The position numbers and the translations under genes are program-made. This document shows positions 46,209 to 54,229 of a stretch of 64,000 nt of DNA, piece after piece. Origin of the DNA: Burkholderiales bacterium (GTDB taxonomy: Bacteria; Pseudomonadota; Gammaproteobacteria; Burkholderiales; SG8-41); contig JAUXYA010000005.1 of NCBI GenBank assembly GCA_030684405.1, positions 1-64,000 of the forward strand, in the 5' to 3' direction. Position 1 is the stretch's first letter. Each line of letters begins with the position of its first letter. Below the pieces are notes generated by a model. It saw nothing but the letters and a program-made list of their open reading frames with translations. It did no database searches and was not told the origin of the DNA.

Positions 46209-46226
46209 GCAACAATTGTTCGTTGC
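46209..46226. promoter_or_regulatory. Candidate LysR operator
   Basis: The perfect 10-bp palindrome AACAATTGTT (46211-46220) lies within an overlapping GCAAC-N8-GTTGC inverted repeat (46209-46226). Its centre falls about 53 bp upstream of the predicted operon start, where LysR-type recognition sites usually lie. It also lies about 85 bp before the LysR gene start, so autoregulation is possible. Confidence 0.55.
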
Positions 46227-46301
46227 CATGCATCAATCGATCAAGGTCGCTCGTACAAAGCTTGTTGAAGAACGAATCTTGCCCGGCCTAACATCTGCGC
46301 C

Positions 46302-47222
46302 ATGAACCTCGACATCCCCGGCCTCCAGGCTTTTGCCCGTATTGCGGAACTTGGCAGTTTCCACCAGGCCGCCGAGGCCCTGCACCTGTCGCAGTCCGCA
46401 TTGTCGCGACGCATCAGCAAACTCGAGCAGGGTCTCGGCGTGCGCCTGCTCGACCGCACCACGCGCAGGGTGCGCCTGACAGCGGTGGGGCGCGACTTCC
46501 TGCCGCAGGCGCGGCGCCTGATCGAGGAACTGGAGCAGTCGCTGACCGGCCTGCGCGATATGGCTGCACGCGGTGCGGGACAGGTCACGGTCGCCTGTGT
46601 GCCGACAGCGGCGCTGCAGGTGCTGCCGCCGGTGATCCGCGACTACAGCGCGAAACACCCGGACAACCGCATTCGCATCCTCGACGTGCATGCCAACGAG
46701 GTGCTGCAGGCGGTGCAGGGTGGCGAGGCCGAGTTCGGGCTGACGCTGTCCGGTGCCGATGCGCCGGAAATCGAAGCCGAGCCACTGTTCGACGACCCCT
46801 TCGTTCTCGCCTGCCATGCCGACCATCCGCTGGCAAAGAAAAAAACGGTGAAATGGGCCGACCTCGCCCAGCATCGCGTGATCACGGTCGGACGTCTCTC
46901 CGGCAACCGCGCGTTGCTCGACTTCGGTCTGCCTTCTGGCCTGCCGCAACAGCGCTGGACCTATGAGGTGCAGCACTCCTTCTGGACCGGACTCGGTATG
47001 GTCGAGGCCGGCATCGGCGTCATCGCCGTGCCGATGCTGGCGCTGGCAGGGCGAAAGAATTCAAACCTAGTGAGTCGGCCACTGATCGAACCTAAACTGA
47101 CGCGTACGCTGACGGTGATCCGACGACGCGGCGTGACGCTGCCACCAGCGGCGCAGGAGTTTTTGGCGATGCTTAAAAAACGCTGGGTGCAACAAAGGCG
47201 CGAAGTGCGTGCACGTGGTTGA
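46302..47222 (+). CDS. LysR-family transcriptional regulator
   Basis: The 306-residue protein begins with the LysR winged helix (LQAFARIAELGSFHQAAEAL, HLSQSALSRRISKLEQGLGV, LLDRTTRRVRLT) and continues as a periplasmic-binding-like effector domain (VTVACVPTAALQVLPPVIRD). It is divergent from the tricarballylate-dehydrogenase-like operon with a shared 174-bp control region, which makes that operon its probable target and a pathway carboxylate its probable inducer. Confidence 0.93.
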   Translation: MNLDIPGLQAFARIAELGSFHQAAEALHLSQSALSRRISKLEQGLGVRLLDRTTRRVRLTAVGRDFLPQARRLIEELEQSLTGLRDMAARGAGQVTVACVPTAALQVLPPVIRDYSAKHPDNRIRILDVHANEVLQAVQGGEAEFGLTLSGADAPEIEAEPLFDDPFVLACHADHPLAKKKTVKWADLAQHRVITVGRLSGNRALLDFGLPSGLPQQRWTYEVQHSFWTGLGMVEAGIGVIAVPMLALAGRKNSNLVSRPLIEPKLTRTLTVIRRRGVTLPPAAQEFLAMLKKRWVQQRREVRARG

Positions 47223-47290
47223 GCGTATCGATGATGGCTTGCGACCGGCCCTGCCAACTTTGCCTTTGGCCGCTCACCGCGAATGTTCGA

Positions 47291-48514
47291 CTACCGGGTC
47301 GGCAGGTCGATCTGCTCGACGACCCGTGCATCCTTGGGCCTGGGAACCCAATCGGGTGGGTTCCAGAACACGTGCGGAGAGATGTCCTCTATGCGGTTGA
47401 GCCCGAGTTGTGCCATGACCCGGTTCATCTCGGTCTGAAACACCTCGAGCGCACGGTAGGCGCCGTCTTCTCCAGCGGCAGCTGCGCCATAAAGCGTAGG
47501 CCGGCCGGACATGACCATGTCCGCGCCCATGGCGATCGCCTTCACAATATCGGCGCCGCGCCGTGCGCCGCTGTCGATGATGATCTTCAAACGGTCGCCG
47601 ACGGCCCTGCGCACCTCCGGCACCACCTGGAGCGGCGCCGGCGCACTGTCCAGATAGCGACCGCCGTGATTTGAGAGGACGACACCATCCATGCCGTTGT
47701 CCGCCGCCAGCACGACGTCTTCCCAACTTTGCAATCCCTTGACCAGCATGTGGCCTGGCCAGATGTCGCGGATGCGCTTGATGTCGTCCCAGCACTGGGT
47801 GTCCGGCTTGGTGAGCTCGTGGTCGGTGGGCTTGTCCGTGAGCTTGCTTGAGAATTCCGCCGGGTAGTTCGCTTTGCGGAAGGGACCGCGTTTCAGGTAC
47901 TGCGGGGCCAGAACGCGCAGGCACCAGCCTGGATTGGCGAGCACCCTCGCAATCAGCTTCGGCGTATAGCGCAGCGGCATGGCATAGCCGCTCTTGCGGT
48001 CGTGTTCGCGATTGGCGCCGACCGAGCCGTCGACGGTGACGAGCAGGGTGTCGAACCCGGCCGCCTTGATCCGCTCGACGAATGCCATCCGCAGCTCCTT
48101 GTCCACCCACATATAAAGCTGAAACCAGAGGTTGCCACCGGCGGCCTCGACTATCTCTTCCATGGGGGTCAGCGAATTGGTGGCCACAGTGCACGGCACG
48201 CCCATCCGGGCCGCCGCCCTGGCAAGCGCGACTTCGCCGCCATCGCACATAAGGCCTGCCGATGCTGTCGGCGAAATGGCGAAGGGCATGGCTATTTTCC
48301 TGCCGAAGATTTCGGTCGCGGTCGAGCGTCTCGATACATCCCGCAGGACCCGATTCTTGAGGTTGAGCGACCGGTACACCTCGCGGTTGTTCCGGAGTGC
48401 TATCCCGTCCTCCGCTGCGCCGTCGATGTACTCGAATATGGGGCGAGGCAGCCGTTTTCTGGCTATTTGCCGAAGATCCTCAATGTTGCAGAGCCCCAGT
48501 TCTTCACTCGTCAT
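47291..48514 (-). CDS. FMN-dependent alpha-hydroxy-acid oxidase/dehydrogenase
   Basis: The 407-residue protein belongs to the lactate dehydrogenase (LldD), glycolate oxidase and mandelate dehydrogenase family. FEYIDGAAEDGIALRNN opens the barrel, and the catalytic His283 lies in LSNHGGRYLDSAPAPL. FMN phosphate is bound by DSGARRGADIVKAIAMGAD and MSGRPTLYG. No membrane segment is obvious apart from the variable region about 180-225. It follows the fourth MmgE/PrpD gene by 100 bp and converges on lysR. The substrate is unknown; a hydroxy acid from the neighbouring pathway is a natural guess. Confidence 0.9.
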   Translation of the reverse strand: MTSEELGLCNIEDLRQIARKRLPRPIFEYIDGAAEDGIALRNNREVYRSLNLKNRVLRDVSRRSTATEIFGRKIAMPFAISPTASAGLMCDGGEVALARAAARMGVPCTVATNSLTPMEEIVEAAGGNLWFQLYMWVDKELRMAFVERIKAAGFDTLLVTVDGSVGANREHDRKSGYAMPLRYTPKLIARVLANPGWCLRVLAPQYLKRGPFRKANYPAEFSSKLTDKPTDHELTKPDTQCWDDIKRIRDIWPGHMLVKGLQSWEDVVLAADNGMDGVVLSNHGGRYLDSAPAPLQVVPEVRRAVGDRLKIIIDSGARRGADIVKAIAMGADMVMSGRPTLYGAAAAGEDGAYRALEVFQTEMNRVMAQLGLNRIEDISPHVFWNPPDWVPRPKDARVVEQIDLPTR

Positions 48515-48614
48515 GGCGGATTCCGTTTTGCTCGACCTGTCTCGATCGCCCGACCCCTGCTATCTGGCGGGGTGACGATGATTTTTACCGGCGCTTGCTG
48601 ACGAAATCGGAACG

Positions 48615-50000
48615 TCAGGCAGCAACCCGCTTCGGCCCACCCATCCCCGCCGCCAGCACTGCAATCTCCCGAACATCCTGCGCATTTTCGAAATCCTGGA
48701 TCGCAGCATACAAGCGCGCGACGTTGTCGGAGGACAGCGCACGCGCGGCGCAGTTGTCGAACTTGTCCTTGAGGCGATCGGCGGGCAGCGGCTTGTCGAC
48801 GCTGCGGCCGAGAGCCTGGTCGATCTTGGCGCTGACGACGCGACCGTCGGTCAGCGTGACTTTCACTTCGGCGCCGAAGTGGCTGTCGGCGGGGAACTGT
48901 TCTGTGGTGTAGGGCGCAACGTGGATCTTCGGCAGGATCGCGCGCGTGGCGGGGTCTTGCCAGTTGGTACCTTCGAAATGCTCCAGCTTGACCGTGCGGT
49001 CTTTCAGCGCGCGGGCCAGCGTGTACTGCACGCTGAACTTGGCGTCGAGGTCGGACTGCGGGTCGGGGCGGTTGGTGTGTTCCAGCCGCCGTGCGTGGGT
49101 CCAGGAATCGATGCGCGCGACCTGCTCGGGCTTCAGGTTGTGTTTGTGCACCAGCTCGAGCATGCAGTCGATCGCCGGGTGTGTGCTGCCGCAGCAGGGA
49201 TAGGACTTGATCGCGATGGCGGGGCGGGTGATGTCGAGCGGATCGGCCCAGGCGGGGAGTGCTTTCGAGGCATCGTAATTGCCGGTGCCGTTGAAGACTT
49301 CGAAATAACCCTGCTTGTGTTCGAAAGCGAGCGCGCCTGCGCTAAATCCATCGCGCGCGAGCAGCGCGGCGAAGAGGCCGCTCCTCGCGCAGTGGCCGAC
49401 GTGCAGGGGCTTGGTCATGGTGCCGAAGTTGGATTTGATGCCGGCGGCGAGCGACGCTGCGATCGATAGCGCGGTGGCGGTCTGTTCCACCGACAGTTTC
49501 AGCAGGTGCGCGCAGGCGGCCGCGCCGCCGAACACGCCGATGGTCGTCGTCGGGTGCCAGCCCTTGGTGTATTGATGGAAGTTCACCACCATCGACAGCT
49601 TGCATTCGGTTTCGAAGCCGGCGACGTAGGCGGCGATGAAATCCTTGCCGGTCGCACCGGTTTCGTCGGCGAGTGCGAACAGCGCCGGCAGGATGGGCAC
49701 CGAGGGGTGGCCGCCGAGCGTGTTGTTGCAGTCGTCGAAATCGAGCGCATGCGAGGCGGTGCCGTTGACCAGCGCTGCATCGAGCGCGCCGATGCGCCGC
49801 GCGTGACCGAAGACCAGGGAGGAACCGTTGGCGGAGCCGGAGATGCCGAGCACGATGCGCGTCGCAGGTTCCTGCGCACCGGCGAGGGTTACACCGACGG
49901 TGTCAAGTATACCGACCTTGGCCCAGTGCACGGCCTCGGTCGGCAATGAGGCGTACTGTAACTCATTGATTTTATTGGATATTTCAAGGGCGAAGCTCAT
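48615..50000 (-). CDS. MmgE/PrpD family protein, paralogue 4
   Basis: The ATG at 50000 gives 461 residues; the longer frame to 50129 reads through the tRNA-Sec gene and is rejected. Family blocks include KVGILDTVGVTLAGAQEPA, NGTASHALDFDDCNNTLGGH, GWHPTTTIGVFGGAAACAHL and MTKPLHVGHCARSGLFAALL. The last block reads TKPLHVGHC instead of VKRxHxGR as in paralogues 1-3, so it belongs to a different branch. It is probably co-transcribed with the hydroxy-acid oxidase. Confidence 0.9.
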   Translation of the reverse strand: MSFALEISNKINELQYASLPTEAVHWAKVGILDTVGVTLAGAQEPATRIVLGISGSANGSSLVFGHARRIGALDAALVNGTASHALDFDDCNNTLGGHPSVPILPALFALADETGATGKDFIAAYVAGFETECKLSMVVNFHQYTKGWHPTTTIGVFGGAAACAHLLKLSVEQTATALSIAASLAAGIKSNFGTMTKPLHVGHCARSGLFAALLARDGFSAGALAFEHKQGYFEVFNGTGNYDASKALPAWADPLDITRPAIAIKSYPCCGSTHPAIDCMLELVHKHNLKPEQVARIDSWTHARRLEHTNRPDPQSDLDAKFSVQYTLARALKDRTVKLEHFEGTNWQDPATRAILPKIHVAPYTTEQFPADSHFGAEVKVTLTDGRVVSAKIDQALGRSVDKPLPADRLKDKFDNCAARALSSDNVARLYAAIQDFENAQDVREIAVLAAGMGGPKRVAA

Positions 50001-50052
50001 CGCGCTGCTCCTCTGCGGCGCCGGCCGCTGCAGGGCGTGCCGGACGGAATGA

Positions 50053-50147
50053 TGGCGGAAGAGAGTGGGAGTCGAACCCACACAGGACCGCTCGCGGCCC
50101 CTACCGGGTTTGAAGTCCGGCCGCCCCACCGGGAGCGATTCCCTTCC
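50053..50147 (-). tRNA. selC: tRNA-Sec (anticodon TCA)
   Basis: The minus strand folds as a selenocysteine tRNA of 95 nt including an encoded CCA. It has an 8-bp acceptor stem starting GGAAGGGA and closing TCTCTTCC plus discriminator G. There is a long D-stem, an anticodon loop CTTCAAA with TCA at 50111-50113, a long variable arm (GGGGCCGCGAGCGGTCC) and a T-arm with GGGTTCGACTCCC. E. coli selC is also 95 nt with the same architecture. A UGA-decoding system follows from this, supported by selB at the right edge. TACAAT on the minus strand at 50171-50176 is a likely -10. Confidence 0.97.
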
Positions 50148-50652
50148 GTTGTGCCTTGCTAGATGTGCACATTGTAATTCGCGGTGGCCCGGACGCGAAA
50201 CTGCGGTCCAGACTGTGATACCGGAATTCTTTTCATACTTCCAAACTTTAAAAAAGAAACCATCCTTGGCTGCGGCATATTGTGGGCAACAAAAAAGTTG
50301 GGCCGCCGGCGGGGATGTAGCGCGAATCCAAGTTATCAGCCGCTTGATTTACTGAATACTAGATCTTGGTCGTGCGCACAGTTTCGCTGTAGGGGCGCCC
50401 TAGACCTGCTTAAGAGTAATTTTGAGGAGTTGACTCTCAGTGTCGGCACGTTGCAAACAACGACCAGATGAGCATCCTGTTTCCAATGATGGTCTTGATC
50501 CAGATGCTTCTCGGGAAAATCCAGGTGTTTCACGTAACTGAAGTAAGTGATCAATCAGGTCCTGGTCAGCAAGGCGTGAACGCGGAAAGACTGAGGCCTG
50601 GAAGAAACAGCTTTAGGAATAACTCAGGAAGTTCATATGAGGGTATTAGAGA

Positions 50653-51384
50653 TCACATCGAACGAACATGATCTTGTTTGTAAATATAATTGTATGAATT
50701 TCGAAAAGTACGTTTGCGAATTTCTACGGGAATATCATTGTAAGTATAAGAGACACGATAAACTTGTAACACTGGATCATTGGTTTTAATATTTAGTTGC
50801 TTTGCTGTGCAAGCATTCGCTTTACCCGCTGAAATTGTCTCATCCATATGAACAACTGTTACCCCATACAGTTTTTGAAAGACAGCGTATAGATTTTCTT
50901 CTGTCTGCTTGAGACCCGACTTCCCAAATCTAGGAAAAAGCCAAACTGGCAAAATAACAGTCATAACCGCAGCGGGTTGATCATTAACATTTAGAAGGGC
51001 CGATACTTTATATATGTCATTTGGTAAACGATCAAACAACTGAAGAATATTCATTGTCTCGGCGTCTGGCCTGCATTTTTTAATGGTCAGTATTTGACGT
51101 GTTGAAAAAACTTTATTCCCAAGTCGATCATATAAATTCGAAAAACTATAGCGGGATCTATCTAGGTCGTGGGCCGCAACGAAAGTTCCCCGTCCTTGAT
51201 TGCGAATAAGAATTCCTGTTGTGACTAACTGACTTATCGCTGCCCTTACCGTAGAAATTGAAACTTTAAATTGGCTAGCAAGCTCATGTTCGGATGGTAA
51301 CCGATCACCCGGCATCCACTTGCCTTGTGCTAAGCCCTCTATAAGTTTACGCCGTATGTCTTTGTATAACGGTTCAGGGTTCAT
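50653..51384 (-). CDS. GntR-family regulator with UTRA domain (HutC subfamily)
   Basis: The 243-residue protein (ATG 51384 with GGAG just upstream; a TTG at 51393 is less likely) has an N-terminal winged helix: MPGDRLPSEHELASQFKVS, STVRAAISQLVTTGILIRNQ, GRGTFVA. It then has an effector-binding UTRA domain including DETISAGKANACTAKQLNI and PVLQVYRVSYTYNDIPVEI. HutC-type regulators are repressors released by a pathway metabolite. It is divergent from the dioxygenase operon and is its probable regulator. Codon use is AT-rich like the rest of the island. Confidence 0.92.
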   Translation of the reverse strand: MNPEPLYKDIRRKLIEGLAQGKWMPGDRLPSEHELASQFKVSISTVRAAISQLVTTGILIRNQGRGTFVAAHDLDRSRYSFSNLYDRLGNKVFSTRQILTIKKCRPDAETMNILQLFDRLPNDIYKVSALLNVNDQPAAVMTVILPVWLFPRFGKSGLKQTEENLYAVFQKLYGVTVVHMDETISAGKANACTAKQLNIKTNDPVLQVYRVSYTYNDIPVEIRKRTFRNSYNYIYKQDHVRSM

Positions 51385-51661
51385 TTTCTCCAATTTCCTA
51401 CAATCTCATTGCAAGGCATGATGTGCTTCCCACGCTCAAGTTAGCAAGTCCAGCGTATGATTTAAGCATAGGATGAAGCGCATGCGTAGCCAATGCCCAC
51501 GCTAAAATTTTAAGAAGAATCCGTTTGGCAGATTTAGCCTGCCGCAAGGATTGACCCCGTAACTCGCTGTTGCCATCAAGGCGCAGCTGATTGCGCGCCA
51601 TAGTGGCGAGATGTGTGTCAGTCCGCAGCTCGTCGCGGAAAGATTGGGTCTACGGTCATAG

Positions 51662-51847
51662 CCAAGTCCACACCCTTACGACGCTGCGGCGGGCTCACCA
51701 CTATTTTGGAGCGCTGCCTTCAGAACCTCGTTGATCGACATTGTGTCGGACAGCGGTTCCCTCAGTCAGCCGTTATCGCCTTTAAAGGCCTTGAGGCGCC
51801 TGGCCTCGGAAACATTCATACCGCCGAATTTTGTCCTTAACTTGAAA
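51662..51847 (-). pseudogene. Decayed IS3-family (IS407-like) OrfA fragment
   Basis: Read on the minus strand from about 51847, the frame gives TKFGGMNVSEARRLKAFKGD, then NG, a stop, and LREPLSDTMSINEVLKAALQN. This matches the second half of IS407-type OrfA proteins (KFGGMDVSEARRLKALE... LLADAMLDNAALKDLL). The stop and several substitutions show decay. No OrfB remnant or ends were identified. The rest of the 654-bp gap (51385-52038) holds the divergent control region described separately. Confidence 0.6.
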
Positions 51848-51854
51848 GATTGGC

Positions 51855-51865
51855 ATCATTCGAAT
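51855..51865. promoter_or_regulatory. Candidate operator O1 (ATCATTCGAAT)
   Basis: This 11-bp sequence contains the palindrome ATTCGAAT and is repeated exactly at 51905-51915, 50 bp away. It lies just upstream of a TTGACA hexamer. It probably binds the divergent GntR regulator. Confidence 0.5.
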
Positions 51866-51870
51866 CGTAT

Positions 51871-51899
51871 TTGACATGGGTAAAAAAATAGACTAAACA
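51871..51899 (+). promoter_or_regulatory. Candidate promoter of the dioxygenase operon
   Basis: A perfect -35 TTGACA at 51871-51876 is followed after 17 bp by TAAACA (51894-51899), a poor -10 with three of six matches. A start near 51906 would leave a leader of about 130 nt before the dioxygenase ATG. The second operator copy would overlap the start point. Confidence 0.45.
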
Positions 51900-51904
51900 T
51901 ATCA

Positions 51905-51915
51905 ATCATTCGAAT
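51905..51915. promoter_or_regulatory. Candidate operator O2 (ATCATTCGAAT)
   Basis: This is an exact copy of the site at 51855-51865. Here the palindrome extends to CATTCGAATG (51907-51916). Its position at the predicted transcription start fits repression. Confidence 0.5.
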
Positions 51916-51994
51916 GTTTATGTACAAGACAACATACGTCCTCAGAAAAGTTGAATGTTGTGGTGGCTGCTCGTAGTTTCGTTATAAGGGCTTG

Positions 51995-52010
51995 AAAACA
52001 AATTTGTTTT
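51995..52010. promoter_or_regulatory. 16-bp AT palindrome in the dioxygenase leader
   Basis: AAAACAAATTTGTTTT is a perfect palindrome 28 bp before the dioxygenase ATG and is followed by AATTTTTT. It may be another operator or a weak RNA hairpin. Which of the two cannot be decided from sequence. Confidence 0.4.
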
Positions 52011-52038
52011 AATTTTTTGCGATAAAGGAGCATAAGTT

Positions 52039-52908
52039 ATGACAACCGCTGTCATGGACGATATTCAAGTGATTCCCTCTGGCAAGGCACTCGGAGCGGA
52101 TATTGAGAATATAGATTTATCTAAAATTGTTGGTGATGACGCGATCAAAAAAATAATATCGGGTTGGCATGAGCATCTTGTATTGCGATTCAGAGCGCAG
52201 AACCTCACAGATGGGGAATATGTAAAGTTTGGGCGTTTGTTTGGAGAGCTAGATCTTCCCTTTACGAGTGCGAGGGGGAACCCGAGACGGCCTGAGTATC
52301 CTGAGATGGCAGTCATGTCTAATATTGTTGAAAACGGCAAACCAATTGGTGGACTTGGTAACTTCGAAGCGGCCTGGCATACGGACATGTCGTACATGGA
52401 TGTTCCCCCTTCGGCCAGTATTCTTTATGCGATAGAGATCCCCCCTGTCGGGGGTAATACATGGTTTGCAAACATGTATGCAGCTTATGAGGCGCTACCT
52501 AATGGCCTTAAACAAAAGATTGAGGGGCTAACTTGTAAGCATGATTACTCATACAACAGTACCGGAGAGTTGCGTAAAGGGTTTTCTGACGTAACCGATC
52601 CACGCACTTCACCCGGTGCAGTACATCCCATTGTCTGCACGCATTCCGAGACAGGAAAAAAGAGTCTTTTCTTGGGGCGTAGACTAAATGGGTATATCCC
52701 TGGGATGGATTTAGCTGAAAGTGAAGCTTTGCTCGATGACTTGTGGGCCCACTGTACAAAACCCGAATTTACATGGACGCAACACTGGAAAGTTGGGGAC
52801 GTTATCGTCTGGGACAACCGATGCACAATTCATTATCGTGAATCCTTTGATAATAATTCCCGTCGATTGTTAAATAGGTTGCAGGTGAAAGGTACAAAAC
52901 CATATTAA
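52039..52908 (+). CDS. TauD/TfdA-family Fe(II)/2-oxoglutarate dioxygenase
   Basis: The 289-residue protein has the iron facial triad His114-x-Asp116 (AAWHTDMSYMD) and His265 (NRCTIHYRES), with the 2-oxoglutarate-binding Arg near 276 (SRRLLNRLQ). VGGNTWFANMYAAYEALP and GRRLNGYIPGMDLAESEALL are typical of the family. Relatives oxidise taurine, aryloxyacids, sulfate esters or small carboxylates. The substrate is unknown. It is first in the island operon, with AAAGGAG 9 bp before the ATG. Confidence 0.93.
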   Translation: MTTAVMDDIQVIPSGKALGADIENIDLSKIVGDDAIKKIISGWHEHLVLRFRAQNLTDGEYVKFGRLFGELDLPFTSARGNPRRPEYPEMAVMSNIVENGKPIGGLGNFEAAWHTDMSYMDVPPSASILYAIEIPPVGGNTWFANMYAAYEALPNGLKQKIEGLTCKHDYSYNSTGELRKGFSDVTDPRTSPGAVHPIVCTHSETGKKSLFLGRRLNGYIPGMDLAESEALLDDLWAHCTKPEFTWTQHWKVGDVIVWDNRCTIHYRESFDNNSRRLLNRLQVKGTKPY

Positions 52909-52983
52909 CTGCTAGACCTTGGGTGTGGCGCATGATTTCCTCTTGACGTCGCAAATAGTGATTTCAAAAAGGAGAGTCGAGAA

Positions 52984-54108
52984 ATGGAAACGGCTTATCG
53001 GTCTCAGGCGGCCATAAATGATCTCGTGTTGCTGGAGATTACAACTCATTGGCTATCAATCCCATTAACCCGCCCTTACTACACATCGAATAATCCGAAA
53101 GGCAGAGCAACACTTGATGTTTTATTGATACGGGCAGTTGATTCGGAAGGTAGAGCTGGTTGGGGGGAAGCGTGTCCTTCATGGGGGGGGTATTCACCCG
53201 AAACGCCCGAAAGTGCTTGGGGTTTTCTAAAAGAGTTTTTTCCTTTATTGATTGGAAAAGACGGACCAGGACGCGCGAACCTTATCGCGGAAAATTTTCA
53301 CTCATACCCATTTTTGCTGTCAGGCATAAACGAATGCGTGCTTGACCTATGCGATGACACTTTGATTTCGCCTTTAAGTGAGGATGGCTGGTTCGAGTTG
53401 GCTGCGACTGTTAACACTCTTGATGCAGCTGAAGCAGTACAAATAGCTAAACAATACGTTGATTCGGGATACGCCACTCTAAAAGTGAAAGTCGGAATTG
53501 AGGCGAGGTCCGACGCGGATCGGGTAACCCGGATATATGAGGCTGTAAAAGGAAAAGCTAAGTTACGTGTGGATGCTAATCGAAACTTTAGTCCAGACGC
53601 GGCATATGAATTTGCCGTTAATGTGCCGATCGAGGCCATTGAATATTTTGAGCAGCCTTTTGCATCCTCTAATTGGCAAGCCACTGAGTCGCTTGCAACT
53701 CGGTCACCAATACCGCTAATGCTCGACGAATCAATATACGGACCGGATGACATCAAACGAGTGGCAAAAACTGCTTGTGCAAAAGCAGTGAAGCTGAAAA
53801 TGTCAAAGGTAGGCGGCCCCAGAGCATTATATGAACAAATCAAACTGGCCCGTGGTCTAGGTTTAGACGTGATTGTGGGAAATGGAGTTGCAAGCGACTT
53901 CGCGTGCTATCGAGAGGCGTTGTGTTGCAGCCGTACGGGCGTAACAACGGCAGGTGAAATGAATGGCTTTCTTAAGTTGGTGGCGCCCATACTTAGTGAG
54001 CCCCTCAGGATGATGGGGGCACGGTTGATCCTACCGGCTGGAACTACGCCTAAATTGAGCGAGGAAGCAATTAGTAACTTTTCTATTAACCAAGCTCGGT
54101 TCTCCTAG
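52984..54108 (+). CDS. Enolase-superfamily protein (mandelate racemase/muconate lactonizing enzyme type)
   Basis: The 374-residue protein has the MLE-type barrel. The KxK pair is Lys167 and Lys169 (ATLKVKVG), metal ligands are probably Asp197 (RVDANRNF), Glu223 (YFEQPF) and Glu249 (MLDESIYG), and the opposing lysine is in KAVKLKMSKVGG (about 270-272). Enzymes with this set abstract an alpha-carboxylate proton for racemisation, cycloisomerisation or elimination. The usual ALWDLxGK stretch before the barrel is replaced by CVLDLCDDTLISPLSEDGW, so it is a divergent member. AAAGGAGAG precedes the ATG. Confidence 0.87.
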   Translation: METAYRSQAAINDLVLLEITTHWLSIPLTRPYYTSNNPKGRATLDVLLIRAVDSEGRAGWGEACPSWGGYSPETPESAWGFLKEFFPLLIGKDGPGRANLIAENFHSYPFLLSGINECVLDLCDDTLISPLSEDGWFELAATVNTLDAAEAVQIAKQYVDSGYATLKVKVGIEARSDADRVTRIYEAVKGKAKLRVDANRNFSPDAAYEFAVNVPIEAIEYFEQPFASSNWQATESLATRSPIPLMLDESIYGPDDIKRVAKTACAKAVKLKMSKVGGPRALYEQIKLARGLGLDVIVGNGVASDFACYREALCCSRTGVTTAGEMNGFLKLVAPILSEPLRMMGARLILPAGTTPKLSEEAISNFSINQARFS

Positions 54109-54193
54109 TTAATTGCCTGATAAAACTAGATGTTTAATACGCGCTTAGCGCTTTTAAGGTCCCGACAACATTTCACGTAAAGATGTATGTCGA

Positions 54194-54213
54194 CCTACAA
54201 AGTAGGCCGTTTT
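54194..54213 (+). other. Stem-loop in the leader of the first island Bug gene
   Basis: CCTAC (54194-54198) pairs with GTAGG (54202-54206) over AAA, followed by CCG and four T. A second small GCGC-TTA-GCGC hairpin is about 45 bp upstream. Together they may act as a partial terminator that lowers or processes the downstream message in this 121-bp gap. Confidence 0.4.
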
Positions 54214-54229
54214 ATTTCCGGAGGAGAAG

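Noticed and set aside
48615-50129. A 504-residue start for the fourth MmgE/PrpD protein
   Set aside because: The first 43 residues would be read through the tRNA-Sec gene and do not resemble the family. The ATG at 50000 gives the normal N-terminus.
50336-50671. Short frames on both strands between selC and the GntR gene
   Set aside because: They lack ribosome-binding sites, overlap each other and match no family I recognise.
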